The notes beneath the pieces are model-generated. The model saw only the letters and a program-made list of their open reading frames with translations. It was not told the DNA's origin and did not search any database. Source: Chloroflexota bacterium (lineage in GTDB: Bacteria > Chloroflexota > Dehalococcoidia > Lucifugimonadales > Lucifugimonadaceae). Taken from it: DNA of 64,000 nucleotides. Position numbers and translations under genes: made by a program. Location: NCBI GenBank assembly GCA_029262735.1, contig JAJCYY010000012.1, forward strand, positions 1 through 64,000. The letters run 5' to 3'. Positions 33,367 to 41,938 of this stretch are shown here, in pieces (within the stretch, counting starts at the first letter, position 1; every line of letters begins with the position of its first letter).

Positions 33367-33378
33367 GCACTAATGTTC
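33367..33378 (-). promoter_or_regulatory. Candidate LexA operator
   Basis: Minus-strand GAAC-ATTA-GTGC differs by one base from the Gram-positive-type LexA box GAAC-N4-GTTC. It lies 55 bp upstream of the lexA start codon, the expected place for autoregulation. Confidence 0.4.
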
Positions 33379-33470
33379 TGACGCTAGCAGTCGCCCACGA
33401 ACCGTGTCAATTAGAGTTGGCACACTTTAGAAAGAACGGAGAAGCTCAAAACGTCAGACAGGCGGCTCGA

Positions 33471-34025
33471 CTACCCGAAGTGAGCGTCGTCTGACGGGTG
33501 GTCTGCGTGTTCACCGAACGAAACGCCTTCCAGCGCTCCCGGTGGGCCGTCTGGTTCCTCTGCCTGTCCGAACGCAACGTAGTGTGGTGGCTCGCCTTTG
33601 AACACAAGGTAGGCGCTCTTCTTCGATGAAAGTGCATCGATGCCTCCCATCCAGAGCACCTCTGGCCCGTTCACCAGCCGAACCGGTCCGCCTTCAACAG
33701 GGTTTCGCACCGATGTGTCGACGGCAGCACCGTTTGGCGCGCCAACACCCCAGCGGGTTACGCCCGTGTAGTCGCCGGGCGTGACAAACCGCCATCTTGG
33801 CAAAAGACCGGATTTGGGAGCGACCTCAACAGCCACCTCATCGTCGTCGTCTCCGTACGGATGATGAATTCGCCAGGTGTACTCGGTGTTCGGGTCCGGC
33901 TCATGGTCATGCGAGTGTTCACCGTCATGGGAATGGCCTTCGTGTTCGTGACCGTGGTCGGCGGACGCGTGATCGTGCTCGCCTTCGTGAGAGTGTTGCG
34001 AGTGGTCTGAATGATCGGGAGTCAC
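33471..34025 (-). CDS. Histidine-rich protein of unknown function
   Basis: About 184 residues if it begins at GTG 34025, seven bases after the rpsT stop; an open frame extends further upstream but overlaps rpsT. Residues ~4-45 contain 14 histidines in His-Asp/Glu-Ser repeats (e.g. HSHEGEHDH, HGHEHEGHSH), a likely metal (Zn, Ni, Co or Cu) binding or storage tract. The remainder is a beta-rich domain (about 50-180) with RWRFVTPGDYTGVTRWGVG and WMGGIDAL, which I do not recognise. No signal peptide is visible, so it should be cytoplasmic. Tight placement behind rpsT implies co-expression with the ribosomal protein. Confidence 0.6.
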   Translation of the reverse strand: MTPDHSDHSQHSHEGEHDHASADHGHEHEGHSHDGEHSHDHEPDPNTEYTWRIHHPYGDDDDEVAVEVAPKSGLLPRWRFVTPGDYTGVTRWGVGAPNGAAVDTSVRNPVEGGPVRLVNGPEVLWMGGIDALSSKKSAYLVFKGEPPHYVAFGQAEEPDGPPGALEGVSFGEHADHPSDDAHFG

Positions 34026-34032
34026 GGCGGGT

Positions 34033-34293
34033 TCAGGAGCCGGCGATCTCGTTGAGACTGCGCTGCAGACGGGACTTCTTGCGGGCCGCCTCGTTCGAGT
34101 GGATAACACCCTTGCGTGCAGCCCTGTCGAGCGCCGAGATGGCTTCTTTGACCGCGATGGCCGCATCTTCAGCGGATTCGTTGTCCGCGACGGTGTCACG
34201 GGCCTTCGTTACGCGGGAGCGAGTGAATGATCGAACGGTCTTGTTCATGACCGATTTGTTGACCTGGGCGCGGTGCGACTTTGCGCTTGGCAT
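34033..34293 (-). CDS. rpsT: 30S ribosomal protein S20
   Basis: An 86-residue, Lys/Arg-rich helical protein with the S20 pattern: PSAKSHRAQVNKSVMNKTVR at the N-terminus and LDRAARKGVIHSNEAARKKS with the conserved G-x-I-H-x-N-x-A-x-R-K-K-S-R motif. AGGA precedes the ATG. It binds the body of 16S rRNA. It lies 72 bp downstream of the RelA/SpoT homologue gene. Confidence 0.97.
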   Translation of the reverse strand: MPSAKSHRAQVNKSVMNKTVRSFTRSRVTKARDTVADNESAEDAAIAVKEAISALDRAARKGVIHSNEAARKKSRLQRSLNEIAGS

Positions 34294-34365
34294 TTTCTTC
34301 CTGTCGAATGGCCCATCGGGCCTTACGGAGCGGCGCCAGTATGCGCCGACACTGTCAAAATTGTG

Positions 34366-36585
34366 TTACTGACCTGCGGCTTGAGCTGCCTGCTCACCCT
34401 CGTTCGCACGGTTGACAGAGATGATTCCCTGCACCGTCTCAAGCCTGGTGAAGACCCTGCTCAACTGGTCAACCCCGTTAGTGTACACGGTCAGAGTCAC
34501 CGTGCAGGAGTTCGTATCGGAATCTTCATGCGATGACATCGAGTGAATATTGACGTGCTCGGCCGATACGTAGTGCGTGATGTCTCGTAGCAGGCCAACG
34601 CGGTCGTATGCCTGGACGATCAGGCGCGCCGGGTAGGTGCTGTCTGCATGGCCCCACGCAACCGGCACCAGCCTGTCATGATCATCTGTCGAGCGCATGT
34701 TGATGCAGTTTGCCCGGTGCACCGTCACGCCCCGGCCCCTGGTGATGTACCCGGTGATCTCGTCGCCATAAACCGGGCTGCAACAGCGCGCTACTCTCGT
34801 CAGCATGTTCGGCGCACCCATGACCACGATGCCCGTTCGCTCCTGGCGTTCGAGCATCGGCGCGATCACGGCTGGAACCTGTTCCTTCTCAACAGGGAAG
34901 TTTCTCGTTATCGACTCGAGCACTTTCCCGATGCCGATCTGGCCCGTGCCAAGCGCCTCTTCGAGCTGCGTATCGGTCTCGAATCCGAGCTTTTCGGCGA
35001 TTTGCGATGCCGGGACACGCACCTGGAGGCGTTTCAACTCACGGGACAGCAGATCATGCCCGCGGATGATGTTCGCATCCTCTTCCTGCCTGCGGAACCA
35101 GAGCCGGACCTTCGCCCTTCCGCTGGCGGTGGCAAGATAGCCGAGGTCTGAGTTGAGCCAATCGAGGCTGGGTCCGCGCTTGGTCCGTGCCTTGCGTATC
35201 TCAACCGTGTCCCCGTTGTGGAGCTGCGTGTTGAGAGGCATCAGCTTGCCGTTGATCATGCCGCCCACGGTGTTGTGGCCGAGGTCCGTGTGGATGCGAT
35301 ATGCGAAGTCGAGCGGAGTGGAGCCGGAAGGCAAGTCGACCACGTCACCGGCGGGTGTGTAGACGAAAACCTGGTCGCGAAGGATGTCGGTCTTTACTGA
35401 GTCGAGATATTCTTCGTCCCCGCTCATCTCTCGCTGCCACTCGAGAAGCTGCTTCAGCCACGTCAACTTCTCGTCGAATAGAGCGTCATCGTTCTCCGGG
35501 TCACCCTGCTTGTATGTCCAGTGGGCGGCGACACCGTCTTCGGCGATGCGGTGCATCTCCTTGGTGCGGATCTGGACCTCCAGCGGATAGCCATGCAGGC
35601 CGATCACCGAGGTGTGGAGAGACTGGTACAGGTTCTCCTTGGGGTTGGCTATGTAGTCGTCAAACTCACCCGGCACAGGCCGCCAGACCTGGTGGACAGC
35701 GCCGAGGCTTGCGTAGCAGTCTGCGGTGGATTCGACGACGACTCTCAGGGCGATCAGGTCATAGATCTCATCGAATTTTCGGCCGCGGGACTGATAGCGC
35801 TGAAGTTTGGTGTAGGTGCTGTAAAGGTGCTTCGGTCTTCCGCTTACTGAGCACTCTACTCCGGCTTCGTTCAGGACTTTTATCAGCGCTTCGACGGCGT
35901 CGTCTGTGTACGTTTCACGCTCAGTTCGCTTGCGGCTGATCATGCGCGAGACGGATTTGTACTGGCGCGGAAGCAGGTATTTGAAGGCTTCATCTTCGAG
36001 CTGCCATTTGATGTCAGCCATGCCGAGGCGCTGGGCCAGTGGCGCGTAGATGTCGAGCGTCTCCCTGGCGATGCGCTGTTGCCTCTCCTCATCGAGGTGT
36101 TTCAACGTGCGCATGTTGTGCAGCCGGTCCGCCAGCTTGATGAGTACAACGCGGATGTCAGACGCCATTGCGACGAGCATCTTACGCAGGCTGCCGGTAC
36201 GCGCTGCTTCTGCTGTTAGCCGAACGGGCTGCGAGCCATTGGTGCTGCCGGATTCGTCCGGTAGCAGGTCGAGTCGCTTCAGTTTCGTCACACCGTCGAC
36301 CAGTCGAGCCACATCCGGGCCAAAATCCTTCTCCAGCATCTCCTTTGAGATGCCAGTGTCTTCAATCACGTCATGAAGAAGGGCTGCGGCGATGGTCGTC
36401 GAGTCGAGATTGATGTTGGCCAGGTAGAGGGCAGTGGCGACCGGATGCTCGATAAAAGGTTCGCCCGAACTGCGTTTCTGGCCGGAATGGGCCTCAGTGG
36501 CGAACGCGAGCGCCGACTGCACGAACTCGACTCGTTCGTTCGGGAGGTATGACTTGGCTCTTGCGATGAGCTGCGTTGCGGACAT
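34366..36585 (-). CDS. rel: Bifunctional (p)ppGpp synthetase/hydrolase (RelA/SpoT homologue)
   Basis: A 739-residue long RSH protein. The HD hydrolase domain (about 25-185) is intact with LLHDVIEDTG and LADRLHNMRTL, so hydrolysis is expected. The synthetase domain (about 240-350) has DLIALRVVV and NLYQSLHTSV. A TGS domain (about 395-460) with VFVYTPAGDVVDLPSGSTPLDF, a helical/zinc-finger region with RCCSPVYGDEI, and a C-terminal ACT domain follow. It is the only RSH in the window. AGGT precedes the ATG. Confidence 0.96.
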   Translation of the reverse strand: MSATQLIARAKSYLPNERVEFVQSALAFATEAHSGQKRSSGEPFIEHPVATALYLANINLDSTTIAAALLHDVIEDTGISKEMLEKDFGPDVARLVDGVTKLKRLDLLPDESGSTNGSQPVRLTAEAARTGSLRKMLVAMASDIRVVLIKLADRLHNMRTLKHLDEERQQRIARETLDIYAPLAQRLGMADIKWQLEDEAFKYLLPRQYKSVSRMISRKRTERETYTDDAVEALIKVLNEAGVECSVSGRPKHLYSTYTKLQRYQSRGRKFDEIYDLIALRVVVESTADCYASLGAVHQVWRPVPGEFDDYIANPKENLYQSLHTSVIGLHGYPLEVQIRTKEMHRIAEDGVAAHWTYKQGDPENDDALFDEKLTWLKQLLEWQREMSGDEEYLDSVKTDILRDQVFVYTPAGDVVDLPSGSTPLDFAYRIHTDLGHNTVGGMINGKLMPLNTQLHNGDTVEIRKARTKRGPSLDWLNSDLGYLATASGRAKVRLWFRRQEEDANIIRGHDLLSRELKRLQVRVPASQIAEKLGFETDTQLEEALGTGQIGIGKVLESITRNFPVEKEQVPAVIAPMLERQERTGIVVMGAPNMLTRVARCCSPVYGDEITGYITRGRGVTVHRANCINMRSTDDHDRLVPVAWGHADSTYPARLIVQAYDRVGLLRDITHYVSAEHVNIHSMSSHEDSDTNSCTVTLTVYTNGVDQLSRVFTRLETVQGIISVNRANEGEQAAQAAGQ

Positions 36586-36712
36586 TCGCTACCTGTCTCT
36601 CAGGCTGGTCATATCTTTGATTTTACCGCTTCGCGCAGACGGCGTCGTGAGGATTGCTCCCAATTGTGGTCAAACAGGCCGTTTTCGAGACACTGACTGA
36701 CGATCTCGACCA

Positions 36713-37822
36713 TCAGGGGCGAGAGTAGAGCCGGGCAATCTCATCTCTGGCGAAAACCGGCAGCGGCTCGATTGAACCCGATGGCTCTTTGATGAGTGCA
36801 GGCATTCTCGAATCGGTGATCTGGCCGATCTCACCAGCAGCTATGCCCTCAGCTTCCAGGGATCTCTGGATAGCGGACGAGGTCTCCGGTGTGCAGGTGA
36901 TGAGCAGCGCTCCGGAGGCGATGAGACCCCAGATATCCACGCCCAGCGCATCGCATAGCTCGACACATTCTGGGAGCGCATTGACCAGCGTCCGTTCCAC
37001 TAGAAGGCCGTTCCCGGACGCCTCGCTCAACTCCGCCAGTGCACTGGCCAGGCCGCCTTCCGTGGGATCGTGCATCGTAGTGACCGTCCCGCTTGCCACT
37101 GCGATCTGAGCATCTCGCAGGACTGAAATGCCCGGTTCGAACAGGTAGTTGGAAGCCTTTTCGATGACATCTTCATGCGTCCCGGCCGTCAGCGCCTGTT
37201 CACGAAACTCTCTCGCCAGCAACGAGCCGCCCTCAACCGCGATGCCCTTGGTCAGGATGATGCGGTCGCCGGGCCGCGCCCCCGAAGTGGAGATAGTGCT
37301 GCTTGCAGGCGCCTCGCCAAGCATCGCACCGCTGACAAGCGGTCTGGGCATTCCTACCGTTATTTCGGTGTGCCCTCCGATTAGCTCGACGCCGATCGAC
37401 TCCGCTGCGTCCTGTAGCTGGGCGAATATCGATTCGACTACAGATGCCGGTGTGCCTTCAGGCAGGAGCACTGTCGGCATGAACCACTTCGGCACGGCTC
37501 CTGTCGCCGCAATGTCGTTGGCGTTCACATGAACGGCGTACCAGCCGATCAGGTCAGTTGCGAAGGTGACCGGGTCTGCTTTTGCCACAAGACTCGTCGC
37601 GCCGAACGAAATTACGGCGGCATCTTCGCCAACTCCCGGTCCGGTAAGTAGTCTCCTGCCCGGTTCAGGGAGCTGCGAAAGAAGTTCCCGCAGGAAGCGC
37701 TGCGGCAGTTTGCCAGCCGGGAGGAGGGTCGACCTGTCGAATCTCGACGTTTGTTCCTGGTCAACAGGCCCGCTGACAGGCTGGCTTTCAGGAGGATGCG
37801 GTTCTTCTGGGTGGCGTGGCAC
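36713..37822 (-). CDS. AIR synthase (PurM/HypE)-related protein
   Basis: A 369-residue PurM-superfamily ATP-binding protein. After a ~40-residue Pro-rich polar N-terminus, the motifs GPGVGEDAAVISF, VHVNANDIAATGAVPKWF and IGGHTEITVG match HypE/ThiL/SelD-type N-domains. The later HDPTEGGLASALAELSEASG is the typical PurM C-domain signature. HypE's C-terminal carbamoyl-accepting Cys (PRIC) is absent and no hydrogenase genes are nearby. It is therefore an AIR-synthase-related protein of unknown substrate, not true HypE. Start is GTG 37822, two bases after the upstream lipoprotein stop. Confidence 0.82.
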   Translation of the reverse strand: MPRHPEEPHPPESQPVSGPVDQEQTSRFDRSTLLPAGKLPQRFLRELLSQLPEPGRRLLTGPGVGEDAAVISFGATSLVAKADPVTFATDLIGWYAVHVNANDIAATGAVPKWFMPTVLLPEGTPASVVESIFAQLQDAAESIGVELIGGHTEITVGMPRPLVSGAMLGEAPASSTISTSGARPGDRIILTKGIAVEGGSLLAREFREQALTAGTHEDVIEKASNYLFEPGISVLRDAQIAVASGTVTTMHDPTEGGLASALAELSEASGNGLLVERTLVNALPECVELCDALGVDIWGLIASGALLITCTPETSSAIQRSLEAEGIAAGEIGQITDSRMPALIKEPSGSIEPLPVFARDEIARLYSRP

Positions 37823-37824
37823 GT

Positions 37825-38703
37825 TTACTGCGGGAGAGTCGGTATCGGCTCGTCCGCGAAGTACGGGCCAATGATGGTGCCGAACTCGGATGGCGCCTCG
37901 CCGTCCTGTCCTGCCCAGAACGCCTGGTCGCCCCGGATCAACCGGCTGTTGCCGCCGCAGATGGTGCCGATGGTCTGCTCACCGCTTGGAGTGAAAAATA
38001 TCACCCGGAAGACCTCGGTGCAGCGGGCCGCAGGGCCCGTCGAAATAAATAGGTCCAGGGTGTCGGCGACCGCTTTTATCTTGTCAGGGTCAGTGACCGT
38101 GGACTTCAGTTCGAACTCGCCGGTTGAAACGCGTCTGCGGAACTCTATCTTTGTCGTGGCGCTGAGTTCGGCAAGACCATAAATGTTGATCGCGTCCTCG
38201 GCGAGAGCTCGGTTATCGGTGCAGTTGACGATGACGTCGCCAGTTTCGTCGGTGTGGTACTCGTATGTCTGGCCTCCCGAGCTTAGCGAGACGTTCCAGC
38301 CGTGAACCAGGACCTGCGCATAGAAGTTTCCGGGTGCAGGACAGCCGTAATCCGAACTCGTCCAGCTGTCCTGATCGTAGCTGTCGATGGAGATCGTGTT
38401 CGGACCCACGCTCAATCGCTCTGCCAGATCGAATACCGCGGTAAACGCGGAATCGGGCGCCACCGGAGTGGGCGTAGGAGTTGGTGGCAGTGGAGTCGGA
38501 CTGGGCGTGGCCGTCGGCTGTGGCGTCGGCGTATCAGCGGGAGTTGGGGTCGCAGTAGGGCCGGCAGTCACGGTAGGGCGGGGGGTGGACGTTGGATTAA
38601 GCCCAACTGTTGCTTCGTTCTTCGAGCCGCTGCTGCATGCGACGGCGGCGACCGTTGCGATTGCCGCTATCACGACTATGAATTTGAGGTTGAGTCCGGT
38701 CAT
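37825..38703 (-). CDS. Lipoprotein with Thr-Pro-rich linker
   Basis: A 292-residue predicted lipoprotein. A signal peptide (1-22) ends at the lipobox-like AVAC before SSGS. A long Thr/Pro tract (about 36-82, PTATPTP units) tethers a C-terminal domain (about 85-290) with several cysteines that may form disulfides (YGCPAPGN, IVNCTDN, AARCTEVF, TICGGN). The domain is not recognised; a secreted beta-rich binding protein is plausible. It runs directly into the PurM-like gene. Its promoter is in the AT-rich 412-bp divergent region. Confidence 0.75.
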   Translation of the reverse strand: MTGLNLKFIVVIAAIATVAAVACSSGSKNEATVGLNPTSTPRPTVTAGPTATPTPADTPTPQPTATPSPTPLPPTPTPTPVAPDSAFTAVFDLAERLSVGPNTISIDSYDQDSWTSSDYGCPAPGNFYAQVLVHGWNVSLSSGGQTYEYHTDETGDVIVNCTDNRALAEDAINIYGLAELSATTKIEFRRRVSTGEFELKSTVTDPDKIKAVADTLDLFISTGPAARCTEVFRVIFFTPSGEQTIGTICGGNSRLIRGDQAFWAGQDGEAPSEFGTIIGPYFADEPIPTLPQ

Positions 38704-38909
38704 GAGGCTGTGTCCTGGCAGACCGTAAGGGTAACGCCTGGAGTCTGACGGATAAGTTACAGGGTACTTGCGAGTTCGGACAGAGTGTGTTCTGCAACAT
38801 CAGCGGTATTTGCTGGATGTCTAGCTGCCGGTGAGACTCGGGAGCCGATCATGCGTTCCATATTCGAGGTTGCTGCTACCGCGTTCCGACGGCGTAGCGA
38901 CGTGTATTA

Positions 38910-38923
38910 TTCGTATATACGAA
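38910..38923. promoter_or_regulatory. 14-bp palindrome upstream of iron transporter
   Basis: TTCGTATATACGAA is a perfect palindrome placed just before the candidate promoter of the fbp-like operon. It does not match the classic Fur or DtxR/IdeR consensus. The position suits an operator for metal-dependent control, which is inference. Confidence 0.35.
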
Positions 38924-38941
38924 GTACAGAATGCGACTGTG

Positions 38942-38969
38942 TTGTGATTAAAACATGACAGAATATTAC
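38942..38969 (+). promoter_or_regulatory. Candidate promoter of the iron ABC operon
   Basis: TTGTGA (38942-38947) and TATTAC (38964-38969) are separated by 16 bp, in an AT-rich context 19 bp after the palindrome. The start codon is about 147 bp further on, leaving room for a leader. Confidence 0.3.
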
Positions 38970-39116
38970 ATGGAATTTTCATCACATACACTTGCCAGGC
39001 AAAAATAGAAGTGTACTCTGATGGTCGACTTTTGCCATACGAACTGTTTTGTGAGCACTCACGCAATCGCTTAGTCAGGCCTGCGAAGAGCCCTGTCGAG
39101 GAGAATAGTCAAGTCG

Positions 39117-40199
39117 ATGCTGACCGTATTTGATCTCAGACGCCCGGGGCGGCGTCCTTTTATTGTCGGTCTGTGTTCTGTTGCATTGATTGCCATCGTC
39201 GCTTGCGGCAGCGGCGAAAAGCCGGTTGTCCCGGGCCAGGACAACTCATCGGCAGCTAAAGCGTCTGCCGACACAAAACCACTCGTGATCTATTCGGGCA
39301 GGAGCGAATCGCTTGTCGGGCCGGTGATTCAGCAGTTCGAAGACCTGACCGGCATCGAGGTCAAGGTCAACTTCGGGTCGACCGGTCCGCTTGCCGCTAC
39401 GCTGCTGGAGGAGGGCGGGCGTACTCCTGCTGACATCTACTTTGCCCAGGATCCCGGTGGCCTAGGGGCGGTTATCGACATGCTGGACACGTTGCCGCCT
39501 GAGCTACTGGATTCGGTGCCGGAGTGGGCGCGCTCGCCTGAAGGCAAGTGGATCGGCATCTCGGGCAGGGCGCGGGTCCTGGTATATGGCACGGATTCCC
39601 TCTCCGAAGACGAGTTGCCTGACTCCATCTGGGACCTTAAAGAGCCTGAATGGAAGGGAAAGCTTGGCTGGGCTCCTTCCAACTCTTCGTTCCAGGCAAT
39701 GGTTACCGGTATGCGGCAGCTCTGGGGTGAGGAGAAGACGCGTGAGTGGCTGGAAGGCGTGATGGACAACGACCCCAGGGTCTATCCGAAGAACACTCCT
39801 CAGGTTGCCGCGGCAGCAGGCGGCGAGATCGAGATCGGCATGGTGAACCACTACTACCTGTACCGGTTCCTGGCTGAAAAAGGCGACAGCTTCAAGGCGC
39901 GCAACTGGTTCACACCGGAAGCCGATCCCGGCTCAATAGTGCTGGTTGCAGGAGCGGGTGTGCTGAAGGCGTCCGACAACAAGGCCGCTGCCAGTAGATT
40001 CCTGGAGTTCATGCTTTCACCTGTCGGCCAGCAGTACTTTGCCACCCAGACGCACGAATATCCGCTCATCGAAGGCGTCGTGCCCGACCGTGGGCTACCG
40101 CCACTCGAATCGATAACGAAGCCAAGTGTCGACCTCTCAAGTCTTGGCGACCTTGAGAACACCCAGAAGCTTTTGAGGGATGTTGGCGCACTGTCATAG
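39117..40199 (+). CDS. Iron(III) ABC transporter substrate-binding lipoprotein
   Basis: A 360-residue periplasmic-binding-fold protein of the FbpA/FutA family. The signal peptide (about 10-30) ends in the lipobox AIVAC before GSG, giving a membrane-tethered lipoprotein. The mature domain has LVIYSGRSESLVGPVI, GSTGPLAATLLEEG, DIYFAQDPGGLGA and the iron-coordinating Tyr pair in VNHYYLYRF. It delivers ferric iron (or chelates) to the permease/ATPase encoded by the next two genes, making a complete importer. Confidence 0.92.
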   Translation: MLTVFDLRRPGRRPFIVGLCSVALIAIVACGSGEKPVVPGQDNSSAAKASADTKPLVIYSGRSESLVGPVIQQFEDLTGIEVKVNFGSTGPLAATLLEEGGRTPADIYFAQDPGGLGAVIDMLDTLPPELLDSVPEWARSPEGKWIGISGRARVLVYGTDSLSEDELPDSIWDLKEPEWKGKLGWAPSNSSFQAMVTGMRQLWGEEKTREWLEGVMDNDPRVYPKNTPQVAAAAGGEIEIGMVNHYYLYRFLAEKGDSFKARNWFTPEADPGSIVLVAGAGVLKASDNKAAASRFLEFMLSPVGQQYFATQTHEYPLIEGVVPDRGLPPLESITKPSVDLSSLGDLENTQKLLRDVGALS

Positions 40200-40278
40200 A
40201 AAACCGATGGCTGCGTGGGAGTCTGGAAGTACCTTGCAGCTCATCGGAATGTCCTGACCAGTGCGGACCTGACCGGTA

Positions 40279-41919
40279 ATGACCATAGTCAGTGACATAC
40301 GGCCAGCAGGCAGGCAGCTGCTGCGAGCGGTTCCGAGGGAACGTCCACCGTGGCCGCTGCTCGGCCTCGGACTCGCCATCGGGCTGGCCGCGCTGCTCCC
40401 TGCCTTTTACCTGGTCGTCAGGGCCGTTGACGGTGGATCAGAAACCTGGGACTTTGTGTTTCGAGTGCGTACCGCGCAGATCCTGGGCAGGACAGCACTG
40501 CTGATTGCGATAGTGACGGTGTTCTCGACGGTCATCGGGACGCTGCTGGCATGGTTCACATTGAGAACGGACCTGCCATTCAAGAAGCCGATGACCGTCG
40601 CTATTGTTCTCCCGCTGGTCATCCCCAGCTTTGTCATGGCGACCACGGCTATTGAATTTTTCGGTATTGGCGGCGTGTTGGAGGGCTGGCTTTCGCCCTT
40701 CGGTGTTGAGCGCGTTTCCAGCTTCGATGGCTTGCGCGGAGCCACATTCGTGCTCGTTTTGATGACCTATCCGTATGTGTTTCTCGCCGCGCGTGGCGCC
40801 CTGCGCCGGCTCGATCCGGCGTTGGAAGAAGCCGCGCGCAGCATGGGATACGGTGCGAGCCAGACCTTCCGAATGGTGACTCTCCCTATTCTGAAACCGG
40901 CCCTGGCCGCGGGGGCGCTGCTTGTCGCGTTGTACACGCTCAGTGATTTTGGAGCGGTTGCGCTTCTCAGGTATGAGACGTTCACCTTCGCAATATTTAA
41001 CCAGTACGAATCGGCGCTCAACAGATCGATCGCAGCCGGACTATCACTCGTGCTGGTCTTCTTCGCGATTATCTTGCTGACAGGAGAAGGTATGACGCGC
41101 GGTCGTGCTCGGTATCACCGCAGCACAGTTGGGAGCGTGCGACCGGCTGTCGATATGGGTCTTGGCAGGTGGCGATGGCCAGTACTGGGACTGATATCGA
41201 TTCCGGTGCTCGTTGGCCTGGTCGTACCGGTTGGCGTGCTGACATGGTGGCTTGTTCGCGGTCTGATCAAGGACCAGAGCATGACCGCGCTACTTGAGCC
41301 GGCGATGAACTCGATCGTAATCTCGCTGATCGCGGCGATCCTTGCCGTCGCGCTCGCCATTCCGGTCGCCGTGCTCGCTGTCAGGTATTCCTCATGGTGG
41401 CCCAGTCGGCTGATTGAGCGTGTCACTCACATTGGCTTTGGTCTGCCCGGCATAGTCGTCGCAATCTCTCTCGTCTTCTTTGGCGTCAACTATGCAAGGC
41501 CCGTCTATCAGTCCAACTGGCTCCTGCTGTTCGGCTATGTCGTGCTTTTCCTTCCGGCTGCAGTAGGCGCAATCAGGTACTCGCTGATGCAGGTCAGTCC
41601 GAGGATAGAAGAGGCGGCCCAGGGGCTTGGCAGACGCCCCTGGAAAGTGATGTCATCGGTTACGCTGCCCATGATCATGCCCGGTGTACTCGCTGGCGGT
41701 GCGCTGGTGTTCCTGATGACAATGAAGGAACTGCCTGCAACCCTGATATTGAGCCCAATCGGGTTCAAAACGCTGGCAACCGTCATCTGGGATGCGTCTA
41801 CCGACGCCTTCTTTGCTCGAACAGCTGCCGCGTCTCTGCTGCTGATCGCCCTTGCGGGAATACCGATGGCATACATGGTGTTCCGCGACAGCTCAAATAG
41901 AAGCAGCGAGCACCAATGA
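40279..41919 (+). CDS. Iron(III) ABC transporter permease
   Basis: A 546-residue FbpB-type permease with two fused BPD-type halves and 12 predicted TM helices. Each half has an EAA loop: LDPALEEAARSMGYGASQTF in the first and EEAAQGLGRRPWKVMSSVTL in the second. It lies 79 bp after the binding protein and 19 bp before the ATPase gene. ATG 40279 is the probable start. Confidence 0.94.
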   Translation: MTIVSDIRPAGRQLLRAVPRERPPWPLLGLGLAIGLAALLPAFYLVVRAVDGGSETWDFVFRVRTAQILGRTALLIAIVTVFSTVIGTLLAWFTLRTDLPFKKPMTVAIVLPLVIPSFVMATTAIEFFGIGGVLEGWLSPFGVERVSSFDGLRGATFVLVLMTYPYVFLAARGALRRLDPALEEAARSMGYGASQTFRMVTLPILKPALAAGALLVALYTLSDFGAVALLRYETFTFAIFNQYESALNRSIAAGLSLVLVFFAIILLTGEGMTRGRARYHRSTVGSVRPAVDMGLGRWRWPVLGLISIPVLVGLVVPVGVLTWWLVRGLIKDQSMTALLEPAMNSIVISLIAAILAVALAIPVAVLAVRYSSWWPSRLIERVTHIGFGLPGIVVAISLVFFGVNYARPVYQSNWLLLFGYVVLFLPAAVGAIRYSLMQVSPRIEEAAQGLGRRPWKVMSSVTLPMIMPGVLAGGALVFLMTMKELPATLILSPIGFKTLATVIWDASTDAFFARTAAASLLLIALAGIPMAYMVFRDSSNRSSEHQ

Positions 41920-41938
41920 GCGCGACGATATTTGAGCC

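Larger units (their letters stand above)
38704..39116. other. AT-rich divergent intergenic region
   Basis: A 413-bp gap between the lipoprotein (-) and the iron-transporter operon (+), clearly more AT-rich than its surroundings between about 38,900 and 39,060. It holds a perfect 14-bp palindrome (38910-38923) and a plausible plus-strand promoter (38942-38969). An 81-codon minus-strand frame across it looks non-coding. Confidence 0.55.

Noticed and set aside
38910-38923. Fur or DtxR box
   Set aside because: The palindrome does not fit either consensus closely enough; kept only as an unassigned operator candidate.
38821-39066. 81-codon minus-strand frame in the AT-rich region
   Set aside because: It covers the palindrome and candidate promoter, has no Shine-Dalgarno sequence and shows no protein-like pattern.
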